From assembly GCF_029892515.1 (NCBI RefSeq), contig NZ_JARXVF010000001.1, forward strand, positions 744,001-808,000: a stretch of DNA of 64,000 nt, written 5' to 3'. Shown in pieces: positions 10,293 to 17,983 of this stretch. Within the stretch, counting starts at the first letter, position 1. Each line of letters starts with the position of its first letter. The notes beneath the pieces are model-generated. The model saw only the letters and a list, made by a program, of their open reading frames with translations. It was not told the origin of the DNA and did not search any database. The position numbers and the translations under genes were made by a program. The DNA is from Pseudaminobacter soli (ex Li et al. 2025). Lineage in GTDB: Bacteria; Pseudomonadota; Alphaproteobacteria; Rhizobiales; Rhizobiaceae.

Positions 10293-11848
10293 TTGGGTTT
10301 CCCCGCAGCCTCGATGGCAAATTTGCGCGCCAGAAGATCGGCAGGCGTGACCTGGATGTTCCGCATCCAGATTTCTGCGGTCTGCTCGGCCAGATCGATC
10401 CTGCCCTCCTTGCCCTGTTTGCCCCGCTCGTCGAACTGGATCTGGTCGGGCGTCTCCTTGGGTTCGTCGGCCTGTTCCTGCTCGTCCTTCGTGCGCTCAG
10501 CGATCAACTTCTGGATGATGGCAAGGTTGGTCTCGGCCTCTTTCCAACCGGGCCGCAGCTTCAATGCCTGCTGATAGCTTGCGACTGCCTCGGGCAGTTT
10601 GTTGAGATGCGCCAGCGCGTTGCCCTGGTTAAAATAGCTTTCCGGGCTTTCCACTTGGGCGAACGCGTCCGCTGCCTTGGCGAAATCGCCAGCGCGGTAG
10701 AAGGCGACGCCACGCCACATCGGATCATCAAATACCGCGGCCGCCTTCGCATAGTCGCCCTGCTCGAAAGCGCGACGCCCCTGCTGGTCGTGCGTGAGCC
10801 ACATGTCCATGAAGGAAGACGCCTGCGACTGGCCGGGTGAAAATAGGGCGAGCGCAAGCAGGATCGCACCGGCCCAATGGACCGACCAGCCTCGCCTGAA
10901 CCAGAGGGCTCCCACGATCGCGGTCGGGATCGTCAGCCACCAGCCAAGGTCCCGCCAGCGGGTCTCGCCTGCCGCCTGCTGCTGTTCGAGATGGGTACGG
11001 ATACGCCTCTCGATCCAGTTCACGTCGCTGTCGTCCAGCGTCACGGTGGCAAGCTGAACGCTGGTTTCCCGTTGAAGCGCCTTGAGCTGGTCAGCGTTCA
11101 GTTTCGGAATGACGCGACCGCCGCCAGCGTCGGTGAGGTATTGGCCCTCTGCCGTCTTGACCGGCCCGCCCTCGGGCGTGCCGATGGCCAGCACCATTAT
11201 CTCGAAATTGCCGGAATTCTTGAACTCGGGGAACGCCGCCTGCTCCACCCCGTCCGTCATGAGCAATATCGTTCCCGGCGCGCTTTCGGACGCGAGCGAC
11301 GATCGCACCTCCCGCAAGGCCGCAGCCGTATCCTTGCCGGGGACGGGCATGAGACGGGTCGAGAGCGAGTTCACATAGGTCTGGATCAGGGAGGCATCGT
11401 CGGTCAGCGGCAGCACCATGTGGGCCGAACCCGCATAGGCAAAGATTGCGGTGCGCGCACCCTGCCGGCGCTTCAGCAGATCCTGGACTTTCAGCTTGGC
11501 GCGCTCCAGCCGGGTCGGCGATATGTCGGTCGCATCCATCGTCTGGGACAGGTCCATGACAATGGCGAGCGCAGCCTTGTCCTCCACGAAGGGCGGCCGT
11601 TCATGCTGGAAGGTCGGGCCCGCGGCCGCCAAGGCCCCGAGAATGATCGCAAAGCTCACAAGGTGAACCGGCCGGAAACGACTTGCCGTGCTCCCGTCGA
11701 CCACGAGATGATCGAGCAGATTGGCGGCAATGACGCCGCGCCAGCGCGTGCGCACATCCTGGCGATGCGAGACCAGCCAGATGAGGGCCAGCGCGGCGAG
11801 GATCGCCAGAAGCCACCACGGTCGCAGAAAATGGAAGTTCGCGATCAT
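10289..11848 (-). CDS. BatB-BatC fusion: VWA domain plus TPR repeats
   Basis: A 519-residue protein. The ATG at 11848 (MIANFHFLRPWW) overlaps the BatA-like stop; the long frame continuing upstream is the antisense-free shadow of that gene and is not part of this protein. Two membrane segments precede a von Willebrand A domain (about residues 90-280) with metal-site motif MDLSQTM and second-site MTDGVEQ. A third membrane segment near 325-350 is followed by a TPR region (about 360-445), with repeats around FEQGDYAKAAAVF, YRAGDFAKAADAF and FNQGNALAHLNKLPEAVASY, and a charged Glu/Lys tail. Separate BatB and BatC genes in other bacteria supply these parts, so this is a fusion. The first metal motif reads DxSxT, not DxSxS. 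Confidence 0.9.
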   Translation of the reverse strand: MIANFHFLRPWWLLAILAALALIWLVSHRQDVRTRWRGVIAANLLDHLVVDGSTASRFRPVHLVSFAIILGALAAAGPTFQHERPPFVEDKAALAIVMDLSQTMDATDISPTRLERAKLKVQDLLKRRQGARTAIFAYAGSAHMVLPLTDDASLIQTYVNSLSTRLMPVPGKDTAAALREVRSSLASESAPGTILLMTDGVEQAAFPEFKNSGNFEIMVLAIGTPEGGPVKTAEGQYLTDAGGGRVIPKLNADQLKALQRETSVQLATVTLDDSDVNWIERRIRTHLEQQQAAGETRWRDLGWWLTIPTAIVGALWFRRGWSVHWAGAILLALALFSPGQSQASSFMDMWLTHDQQGRRAFEQGDYAKAAAVFDDPMWRGVAFYRAGDFAKAADAFAQVESPESYFNQGNALAHLNKLPEAVASYQQALKLRPGWKEAETNLAIIQKLIAERTKDEQEQADEPKETPDQIQFDERGKQGKEGRIDLAEQTAEIWMRNIQVTPADLLARKFAIEAAGKPK

Positions 11849-12846
11849 GCCGCCGCCTGCCTCCCACGACGGTTGAGCAGACCAGTGATGATCCAGGCCA
11901 GGAAATGGTATGCGATGAGCAAGAGCAGCGCAGCGCCCAGAGGGTAATAGAACAGTTCGATCCTCGGCCGCCAGGACAGTGTCTTCTGGTTGGCGGGTGT
12001 TATCCGATCGAGCGTCTGGTAGATCTGCTCGAGCTGACTCTGGTCCTGACCGAAGTAATATTGCCCACCCGTCGTCGCCGCGATCTTCTGCAAAGTCGCG
12101 ATATCGAGCTTGTCCTCGCCGGTCGCGTTGGGGTCGCCTATGCCCACCGTATGCACGACGATGCCGTTCTGCTTGGCGATCTCTGCCGCCTGGTTGGGCT
12201 GCATCCTGCTTGCCGTGTCGTTGCCGTCGGTCAGCACGATCAGCACTTTTTCCGGCGCCGGGCTGTTCTGGAACATCTTGATCGCAAGGCCGATCGCATC
12301 GCCCAATGAAGTGCGCGGGCCGGCCATGCCGGGCAGCAGGCCGGAAATCAAAGCCTGCAGCGTTTGGTGGTCCTGCGTGAACGGCGCGAGCGGATAAGGC
12401 GCGTCGCCAAAGGCGATCAGCCCCATGCGGTCGCCGGTGCGGCGCTTCACGAACTCGGAAACGACTTCGCGCACCGCATCGACCCGCCCGCCGAGTTGGC
12501 CGGAAGGTTCGCGAAAATCCTTGGTCTCCATGGACTGCGACAGGTCGAGCGCAAGCATCAGGTCGCGCTGGGGTTCGACCTTTTCGATGGGCGGTTCCAC
12601 GAATTGCGGCCGCGCCAGCGCCAGCACGACCAGTCCCCAGCAGATCGGCGCAAGAATTCGCTGGGCCCAGTTCATCCGCCTCACGATCGCCCCTCGCGTC
12701 GGCGAAATGCCGGCGGCCTGCGTGACCTCGCCGAAGAAAGCGATGCGCACGGAGGCCGTTTCCTGCCGATAGGGCGGCAGCAGCCACCAGACCAGCAGTG
12801 GCAGGGGAAGAAGGGCAAGCAGCCAGGGATACTCAAGCTGATACAC
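11845..12846 (-). CDS. BatA-like VWA-domain membrane protein
   Basis: A 333-residue inner-membrane protein with two N-terminal membrane segments (LLALLPLPLLVWWLLPPY and WAQRILAPICWGLVVLALA), a VWA domain at about residues 80-285 with an intact DxSxS metal motif (ALDLSQSM) and LTDGNDT, and a C-terminal membrane segment (YYPLGAALLLLIAYHFLAW). The likely start is GTG at 12846, with GAGGGG five bases upstream; it overlaps the end of the DUF4381 gene by 14 bases. An in-frame ATG further upstream would bury much more of that gene. It probably works with the MoxR ATPase and with the other VWA protein. Confidence 0.88.
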   Translation of the reverse strand: MYQLEYPWLLALLPLPLLVWWLLPPYRQETASVRIAFFGEVTQAAGISPTRGAIVRRMNWAQRILAPICWGLVVLALARPQFVEPPIEKVEPQRDLMLALDLSQSMETKDFREPSGQLGGRVDAVREVVSEFVKRRTGDRMGLIAFGDAPYPLAPFTQDHQTLQALISGLLPGMAGPRTSLGDAIGLAIKMFQNSPAPEKVLIVLTDGNDTASRMQPNQAAEIAKQNGIVVHTVGIGDPNATGEDKLDIATLQKIAATTGGQYYFGQDQSQLEQIYQTLDRITPANQKTLSWRPRIELFYYPLGAALLLLIAYHFLAWIITGLLNRRGRQAAA

Positions 12847-13354
12847 GATGCCCCTCGATCCATGCGCGTGCGCCCGCAAACACTGCGCGAGCTTGATCGT
12901 CCGGGAGGGCGCCAAGAGTTCCGGCTTTCTGGTATTCCTCATCCTGCAACAATCGCGCCAGTTCCGGGGCGATCGGCCTGTCGTAGTGGGCGCCGAGAAA
13001 CTCCACCCACTGCGCGCCGCTGAGCGGGGCAACCGATGCTCGCGGCCAGACTGAGAGAGCCACCCTTTTCAGCAATTCGGGTATGGCGAGCGCCTCCGCG
13101 AGGAGGCCATCAGGATGGCCCGCATCCCTTTCCAGGGCATCGAGTTCGGCCAATGCCTCGCGGCGATAGCGGTTGGCGTGCCGCCAAGCGAGCCAGCGCC
13201 AAAGGCCGAAGATCATCGCGGCCAGAAGGATCGCAAACAGCAGCGCCCAACCCCAGGTCTGCGGCCACCAGGAAACGGGCTGCGGCTGCGCGATGTCGGC
13301 CAGCTTGTCCAGCGCAGCACGGGTCTTGTCGTCGATTGGAGGCGTCTCAGCCAT
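12833..13354 (-). CDS. DUF4381 domain-containing protein
   Basis: A 173-residue protein with one membrane segment near residues 38-56 (TWGWALLFAILLAAMIFGLW) and a cytoplasmic helical domain containing ELLKRVALSVWPR and LSGAQWVEFLGAHYD, the DUF4381 signature. Proteins of this family accompany MoxR-VWA operons; no biochemical role is known. The ATG at 13354 follows the DUF58 stop by two bases and has GAGG upstream at a usable distance. A GTG at 13378 is an alternative. Confidence 0.82.
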   Translation of the reverse strand: MAETPPIDDKTRAALDKLADIAQPQPVSWWPQTWGWALLFAILLAAMIFGLWRWLAWRHANRYRREALAELDALERDAGHPDGLLAEALAIPELLKRVALSVWPRASVAPLSGAQWVEFLGAHYDRPIAPELARLLQDEEYQKAGTLGALPDDQARAVFAGARAWIEGHRVSA

Positions 13355-13356
13355 CG

Positions 13357-14358
13357 CTAGCGCCTCTGGTTGCGCCACGAAAGCTTGCGCATCATCTGGC
13401 GCATCTGCGGCACGGTTTCCTCGGCGGCCGAAAGAAGCATCATCGGCATTCCAAGCTGCTGCTGCCAGCCCAGGATTTCATTGCCCCGAGCTCTGGCGTA
13501 GTCGCCGATGCGGCTGCGGGTATTGCCATGTCCGAAAGGGAGAACGGCCTGAAGCGAGCCTTCGCTCACGACCATCTCCCCCTTCTCCGGAAGCTCGAGC
13601 AGGAACGGGTCGTAGACCAGTATCGCCAGCACATCATTGCTCATCGTCAGGCCCAGGAGCATGTCGCGGGTGTCGTTGTCGTGGCCGTCGAAATCGCTGA
13701 TAACGATGATCAGATGGTCATGCGCGGCCTGGGCTGCCACCGCCCGCAGGGCGGCATTGAGCTGGCCCTGCCCCTTCGAATCCTCGGATTTTGCGTGCAG
13801 TGCCGAGTTCTGCTCGACGATAGGATTGAGGAAATCGATCACCGCAGCGCGGCTCCGATGCGGTCGCACCTCGGTTACCTTTGTGTCGTTGAAGACGACG
13901 CCCCCGACCCGATCGCCCATCACAAGCACGCGCCAGGCACAAAGGGCCGCAGCCTCCGCCGCGGATACCGATTTCATGGCGCGGCGGCTGCCGAAGAACA
14001 TGTTCAGGCGCTGGTCGACGACGATCAGCGCCGGACGGTCTTTCTCCTCGGTGTAGACCCGGACGAACGGTTTTCCCGCGCGCGCAGTCACCCGCCAGTC
14101 CATGGTGCGGATATCGTCGCCGGGGATGTATTCGCGCAGTTCCTCGAAGGCTAATCCCCGCCCCCGCATTCGCGACTGGTGCCGCCCCACCAGCATCTGG
14201 TGCCCCGGCCGCCGCGCCCACATGCCAGGCCCGCGAACCGCCGCCTCCAGGGTCACGAGGTCAGCAACCGAAGCATAGACGCCCGGCTCGCCTTCCACGT
14301 CGCGGTGGGGGCGGGCAACTCCCTTGGAACGTCCAAGTGCCGAGAGTGAAAATGGCAT
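13357..14358 (-). CDS. DUF58 domain-containing protein
   Basis: A 333-residue soluble protein. The DUF58 core is recognisable from LVGRHQSRMRGRGLAFEE, YIPGDDIRTMDWRVTARAG and PFVRVYTEEKDRPALIVVD, followed by a degenerate VWA-like region (HLIIVISDFDG). It is the constant partner of MoxR ATPases in MoxR-VWA operons and is thought to act in the same chaperone complex. The ATG at 14358 has TGAGG eight bases ahead and lies ten bases after the moxR stop; a GTG at 14385 would overlap moxR. Confidence 0.88.
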   Translation of the reverse strand: MPFSLSALGRSKGVARPHRDVEGEPGVYASVADLVTLEAAVRGPGMWARRPGHQMLVGRHQSRMRGRGLAFEELREYIPGDDIRTMDWRVTARAGKPFVRVYTEEKDRPALIVVDQRLNMFFGSRRAMKSVSAAEAAALCAWRVLVMGDRVGGVVFNDTKVTEVRPHRSRAAVIDFLNPIVEQNSALHAKSEDSKGQGQLNAALRAVAAQAAHDHLIIVISDFDGHDNDTRDMLLGLTMSNDVLAILVYDPFLLELPEKGEMVVSEGSLQAVLPFGHGNTRSRIGDYARARGNEILGWQQQLGMPMMLLSAAEETVPQMRQMMRKLSWRNQRR

Positions 14359-14368
14359 CGCCGCATCC

Positions 14369-15349
14369 TCACGCCACCGCGACACGCTCCACCAGGCGGT
14401 CGACCACCTGGTCCGCAGTCATGCCACCGGCATGCGCTTCGTAGGACAGGATCAGCCGGTGGCGGAAAACGTCATGCACGATCGCCCTGACGTCGTCGGG
14501 GGTGACATAGTCCCTGCCCTGGAACCAGGCATAGGAGCGCGAGACCTTGTCGAGCGCGATGGATCCGCGGGGACTGACGCCGACCTGGATCCATTTCGCA
14601 AGGTCGGCATCGTATTTGTCCGGCGTGCGCGTGCCATAGACCAGCGAGACAATGTAGTTCTCCACCGGCTCGGAGACCGTGACCGCGTTGATTTCCCCAC
14701 GCGCGTCGAAGATCGCCTGCTGCGCCAGCAACATGTCGTTCTCGGACGCCTTCTTGCCGGCGCCGTTTCCGACCTCTTCGCTGCGCACCAGCCGCATGAT
14801 GTCGCCTTCCGCCTGCTGGTCCGGGTAGCCGACCTGCACATGCAACAGGAAGCGGTCGAGCTGCGCCTCGGGCAGCGGATAGGTCCCTTCCTGCTCGATG
14901 GGATTTTGCGTCGCCATGACGAGGAACAATTGCGGGAGCGCACGGCTTTCGCCACCCACCGTCACCTGGCGCTCCTCCATGGCTTCGAGCAATGCCGACT
15001 GCACCTTGGCAGGCGCGCGGTTGATCTCGTCGGCGAGCACGAGATTGGCGAATACCGGGCCGGCCTGGAACTTGAACGTGCCCTTGCCGCCTTCCGTGAA
15101 ATAGATTTCGGAACCGGTGATATCGGAAGGCAAAAGGTCCGGCGTGAACTGCACGCGCGAAAGCTTCGCATCAAGGTTCTTCGACAGCGTCTTGATCGCC
15201 CTCGTCTTGGCCAGGCCCGGCAGGCCCTCGACCAGAATATGCCCGTTGCTCAGCAAGCCAAGCAGCATCCGCTCGACCATGCCTTCCTGGCCGATGATGG
15301 ACTGGTTGATGCGCTGGCCAAGCGCAACGATGTCGTCGCGAGCGGTCAT
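14369..15349 (-). CDS. MoxR-family AAA+ ATPase
   Basis: A 326-residue AAA+ ATPase with Walker A GLPGLAKT near residue 42, Walker B VLADEINRAPAK near residue 108, sensor region ATQNPIEQEGTYPLPEAQLDRF and the C-terminal lid. MoxR proteins act as chaperones that help insert metals or cofactors and assemble complexes, the classic case being activation of calcium-containing methanol dehydrogenase. The ATG at 15349 has a near-perfect AGGAGGGG and overlaps the stop of the MFS/spermidine-synthase gene by four bases (ATGA), so it is translated in the same operon. It leads the MoxR, DUF58, DUF4381, BatA, BatB-C, BatD series. Confidence 0.93.
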   Translation of the reverse strand: MTARDDIVALGQRINQSIIGQEGMVERMLLGLLSNGHILVEGLPGLAKTRAIKTLSKNLDAKLSRVQFTPDLLPSDITGSEIYFTEGGKGTFKFQAGPVFANLVLADEINRAPAKVQSALLEAMEERQVTVGGESRALPQLFLVMATQNPIEQEGTYPLPEAQLDRFLLHVQVGYPDQQAEGDIMRLVRSEEVGNGAGKKASENDMLLAQQAIFDARGEINAVTVSEPVENYIVSLVYGTRTPDKYDADLAKWIQVGVSPRGSIALDKVSRSYAWFQGRDYVTPDDVRAIVHDVFRHRLILSYEAHAGGMTADQVVDRLVERVAVA

Positions 15350-17883
15350 CCGCCCCTCCTCTCTCCGAAAACCCATCGGTAGTATGGATTGTCTGGCCCG
15401 GCCGCCTGCACCTTGGTCATTTCGGCTTGCCACCCGGCGCGGTCCCCGATGTAGGCGTAGATGCCTGCCTGATAGAACTTATCCAGCAGATCGCGCTCGC
15501 CATGGAACTGCGCCCAGAAGTCGGCGCTGGCATTTTCGACGGGCACGTCCTGCCGAAGGGCAAACAGTGCAACCAGCGTCTCGACGTAGGCGTCTCGCTT
15601 TACCCAAGGGGCGTATTCGATACGCGGGCGATCGTCGGTGACTGACGGAGCATCCCCGGCGAACCTGACCAACCCATCGCGGTCGGTGACCCAGAGGGAA
15701 AGCAGGGCCGCGGGCGAAGCGATCCCGACCTCCGCCAGCGCGGCCTTGACGTCCGGCTCGTTGAAACGCGGCGTCAGCTTTGCAAGGTCAAGCCTGATTG
15801 GGTCGCGCGACCCGATCAACAGCATCTCGTGGAGTTCGGTCGTCCACAGCGAGACATGCGGGAAGACGTCGATGAAGCTGCGCACCAACGACTGCGTGTC
15901 CTCGAAATTCTGCGTGGGCAAGGGCAACCATTGCGCAACAATCCCGCCGGGCTGTAGCCGAGCTGCCGCGAGCTTGTAGAAATCCGTCGAATATAAGTTC
16001 GCGACGCCTGCGGCAGACGGTGGCGGCGGCTCGAGCGTGATGAGGTCGTAGCGATCCGTGCTGGTCAGCAATTCCCGGCGCCCGTCACGCAGACGAACGT
16101 CGAGCCGTGTGTCCCGGCTCGCATCGTTGTTCCCCGCAAAAAGCGAGGTGGCCTCTACGACGGCCGGCAGCAGTTCGGCGGCAACTCGCCGTTCGAGGCC
16201 GGCGTAATCCAGTAGCGCGCCGGCGGTGATGCCGGTGCCGAGACCGACGACAAGCGCCGACCGCGGCTCGCCATTGTGGATGATCAACGGAAGTAGTGCC
16301 TGCAGGCGCATGTAGCGCAGCGAAGGCAGCGAATCCCCCGTGTTGGACACTCCTTGGATATAAAGGCGACGGAACTTCCTCGCCTCTTCGCCCTGCTCAA
16401 CGACCGCAACTGTGGCGCCAAGCCCTTCCTCATAGAACACCAGATGCCCCGCGCGTGCGCCGGGAAGCAGCGTGGCGAGGCGGCTCGCGGGGATCAGTAC
16501 GGCTGCGACCAGCGCGGCAGTCGCGAGCGCAGCGGAAGCTCTTCGGCCCCAGCTGTTTGGGGCCTGGCTCGCGAATGCGGCGACAGCGCCAGTCGCGGCG
16601 GCGGCTACCGCAAGCACACCCAGCGTGCGAACCAGACCGAGCCCAGGGACCAGGAGAAACCCGGTTGCTATCGAGCCGGCTATGCCGCCGATCGTGTTGA
16701 TGGCAGTTACTATGCCAACGCCTGCCCCCACATGCTCCGTCGGTACGGCAAGTCTGAGGACGGCGGGAAAGGCTGCCCCCAGAAGGAGTGTAGGCAGGAA
16801 GACCATCGCAAGGGCGGCGACCTGGAAGCGCGCGCACATGCCGACGAACTCGCTGCCGGTGATGCGCAGCGCCCAGTATTCCGCGAACGACTGGACGGTT
16901 ACGATCCAGTGCCCCAGAAATCCGATCTGGAGGAGCGCTACCACCCCTGCGCTGGCGATGAGCAGGCCGAAGGCGCTCCAGGGATCGCGGACACGATCGG
17001 CAAAGCGGGCAAAAACAGCCGCCCCGAGTGCAAGGCCGAAAAGGTAAGTGGCGAGCATGACCGAGAAGGCGAAGGCGCGCGTGCTCATGAATTGCGCGAT
17101 CGATTGCGACCAGACGACTTCATAGCCAAGCGCGATGCCGCCTGCGACCGCATAAATGGCGATGGCTAGTTTCGTCTTGGCATTGAAGGTTCCCTTCACC
17201 GGTTGTTTGGGCGCTGGCAAAGCCGCCGACCGGAACAGGCCTGCGGCAGCAAGCGCGACCAGCAGGTTCACCGATGCAGCGGCGAACGCAGAACCTTTGA
17301 TGCCTAGAACGGGGATGAGCAGAAAGGAGGCAAGCAGGGAACCCAAGACCGCGCCGGTCGTATTGGCCGCATACAAGCCGCCGCCGCGGGCTCCGATACC
17401 GTTCGCATTTGGTGAGACCGCGCGAACCATGACGGGCAGCGTGCCGCCCATGAGACAGGCGGGGATCGCTACCAAGGCACAGACCATTATCCAGGCAAGC
17501 GGAGCCGCTTCCCGTTCTATCGTTGCGAAAGGTGCGGCAGCTTGCGCAAGCAGCAGGGTCGACGAGATACCTAGCAGTGCGATACCCGCCTCAAGCCCGG
17601 CGTAGATCGCCAGCGGGCGCGTTGCTCGGTCCGCCAGGCGTCCTCCAACCAGCCCGCCGATTGCGAGGCCACCGAAGAAGGCACTGACGCCAACGGTGAC
17701 CGCATAGACGTCGACGCCAACAATCAGCGTGAGCTGCTTGATCCAGAGAATCTGGAAGACGAGCGCGGAAAAGCCCGATGCGAATATGAACAAGGTCGAC
17801 GCAACAGAAGCCTTGACCGCGAGACGGTCGAGGCTTGGTTGCGTCAGCTTTGTCCGCTGGGCCTGTGTCGTGCTCATATCCAT
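15346..17883 (-). CDS. Fused MFS transporter / spermidine-synthase-like protein
   Basis: An 845-residue protein. The N-terminal two thirds has about a dozen membrane segments with MFS-type loops (GGLAIGGLVGGRLADRA, GGTLPVMVRAVSP). The C-terminal part, from about residue 500, has a Rossmann-like aminopropyltransferase fold with ALVVGLGTGITAGALLDYAG as the nucleotide-binding glycine loop. In real spermidine synthases the catalytic region reads roughly YD-hydrophobic-Asp; here it is YDLITLEPPPPSAAGVANL, with Glu in place of that Asp, so polyamine synthesis is doubtful. The ATG at 17883 is a choice among several (17877 also possible); neither has a strong ribosome-binding site. It overlaps moxR and follows sulfatase A by about 100 bases. 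Confidence 0.85.
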   Translation of the reverse strand: MDMSTTQAQRTKLTQPSLDRLAVKASVASTLFIFASGFSALVFQILWIKQLTLIVGVDVYAVTVGVSAFFGGLAIGGLVGGRLADRATRPLAIYAGLEAGIALLGISSTLLLAQAAAPFATIEREAAPLAWIMVCALVAIPACLMGGTLPVMVRAVSPNANGIGARGGGLYAANTTGAVLGSLLASFLLIPVLGIKGSAFAAASVNLLVALAAAGLFRSAALPAPKQPVKGTFNAKTKLAIAIYAVAGGIALGYEVVWSQSIAQFMSTRAFAFSVMLATYLFGLALGAAVFARFADRVRDPWSAFGLLIASAGVVALLQIGFLGHWIVTVQSFAEYWALRITGSEFVGMCARFQVAALAMVFLPTLLLGAAFPAVLRLAVPTEHVGAGVGIVTAINTIGGIAGSIATGFLLVPGLGLVRTLGVLAVAAAATGAVAAFASQAPNSWGRRASAALATAALVAAVLIPASRLATLLPGARAGHLVFYEEGLGATVAVVEQGEEARKFRRLYIQGVSNTGDSLPSLRYMRLQALLPLIIHNGEPRSALVVGLGTGITAGALLDYAGLERRVAAELLPAVVEATSLFAGNNDASRDTRLDVRLRDGRRELLTSTDRYDLITLEPPPPSAAGVANLYSTDFYKLAAARLQPGGIVAQWLPLPTQNFEDTQSLVRSFIDVFPHVSLWTTELHEMLLIGSRDPIRLDLAKLTPRFNEPDVKAALAEVGIASPAALLSLWVTDRDGLVRFAGDAPSVTDDRPRIEYAPWVKRDAYVETLVALFALRQDVPVENASADFWAQFHGERDLLDKFYQAGIYAYIGDRAGWQAEMTKVQAAGPDNPYYRWVFGERRGG

Positions 17884-17929
17884 GCTCTGCCAGCAGGGCT
17901 TTCGGATTCCCGGACGATTTTCTGATTGA

Positions 17930-17959
17930 CCCACCGGCATCGAAAAAGATGCCGGTGGG
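17930..17959. terminator. Perfect 12-bp hairpin downstream of sulfatase A
   Basis: CCCACCGGCATC (17930-17941), loop GAAAAA, GATGCCGGTGGG (17948-17959). It begins 24 bases beyond the sulfatase A stop, between that gene and the MFS/spermidine-synthase gene. The minus-strand transcript lacks a strong U run after the stem, so it may be a partial terminator, a processing site or a stability element between the two genes. Confidence 0.55.
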
Positions 17960-17983
17960 AAGATGCGCTGTCAGCAGCGGCGC

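Noticed and set aside
11849-12787. N-terminal extension of the BatB-BatC frame
   Set aside because: It overlaps the BatA-like gene in another frame, is Arg/Gly-rich and has no VWA or membrane features; the ATG at 11848 is the sensible start.
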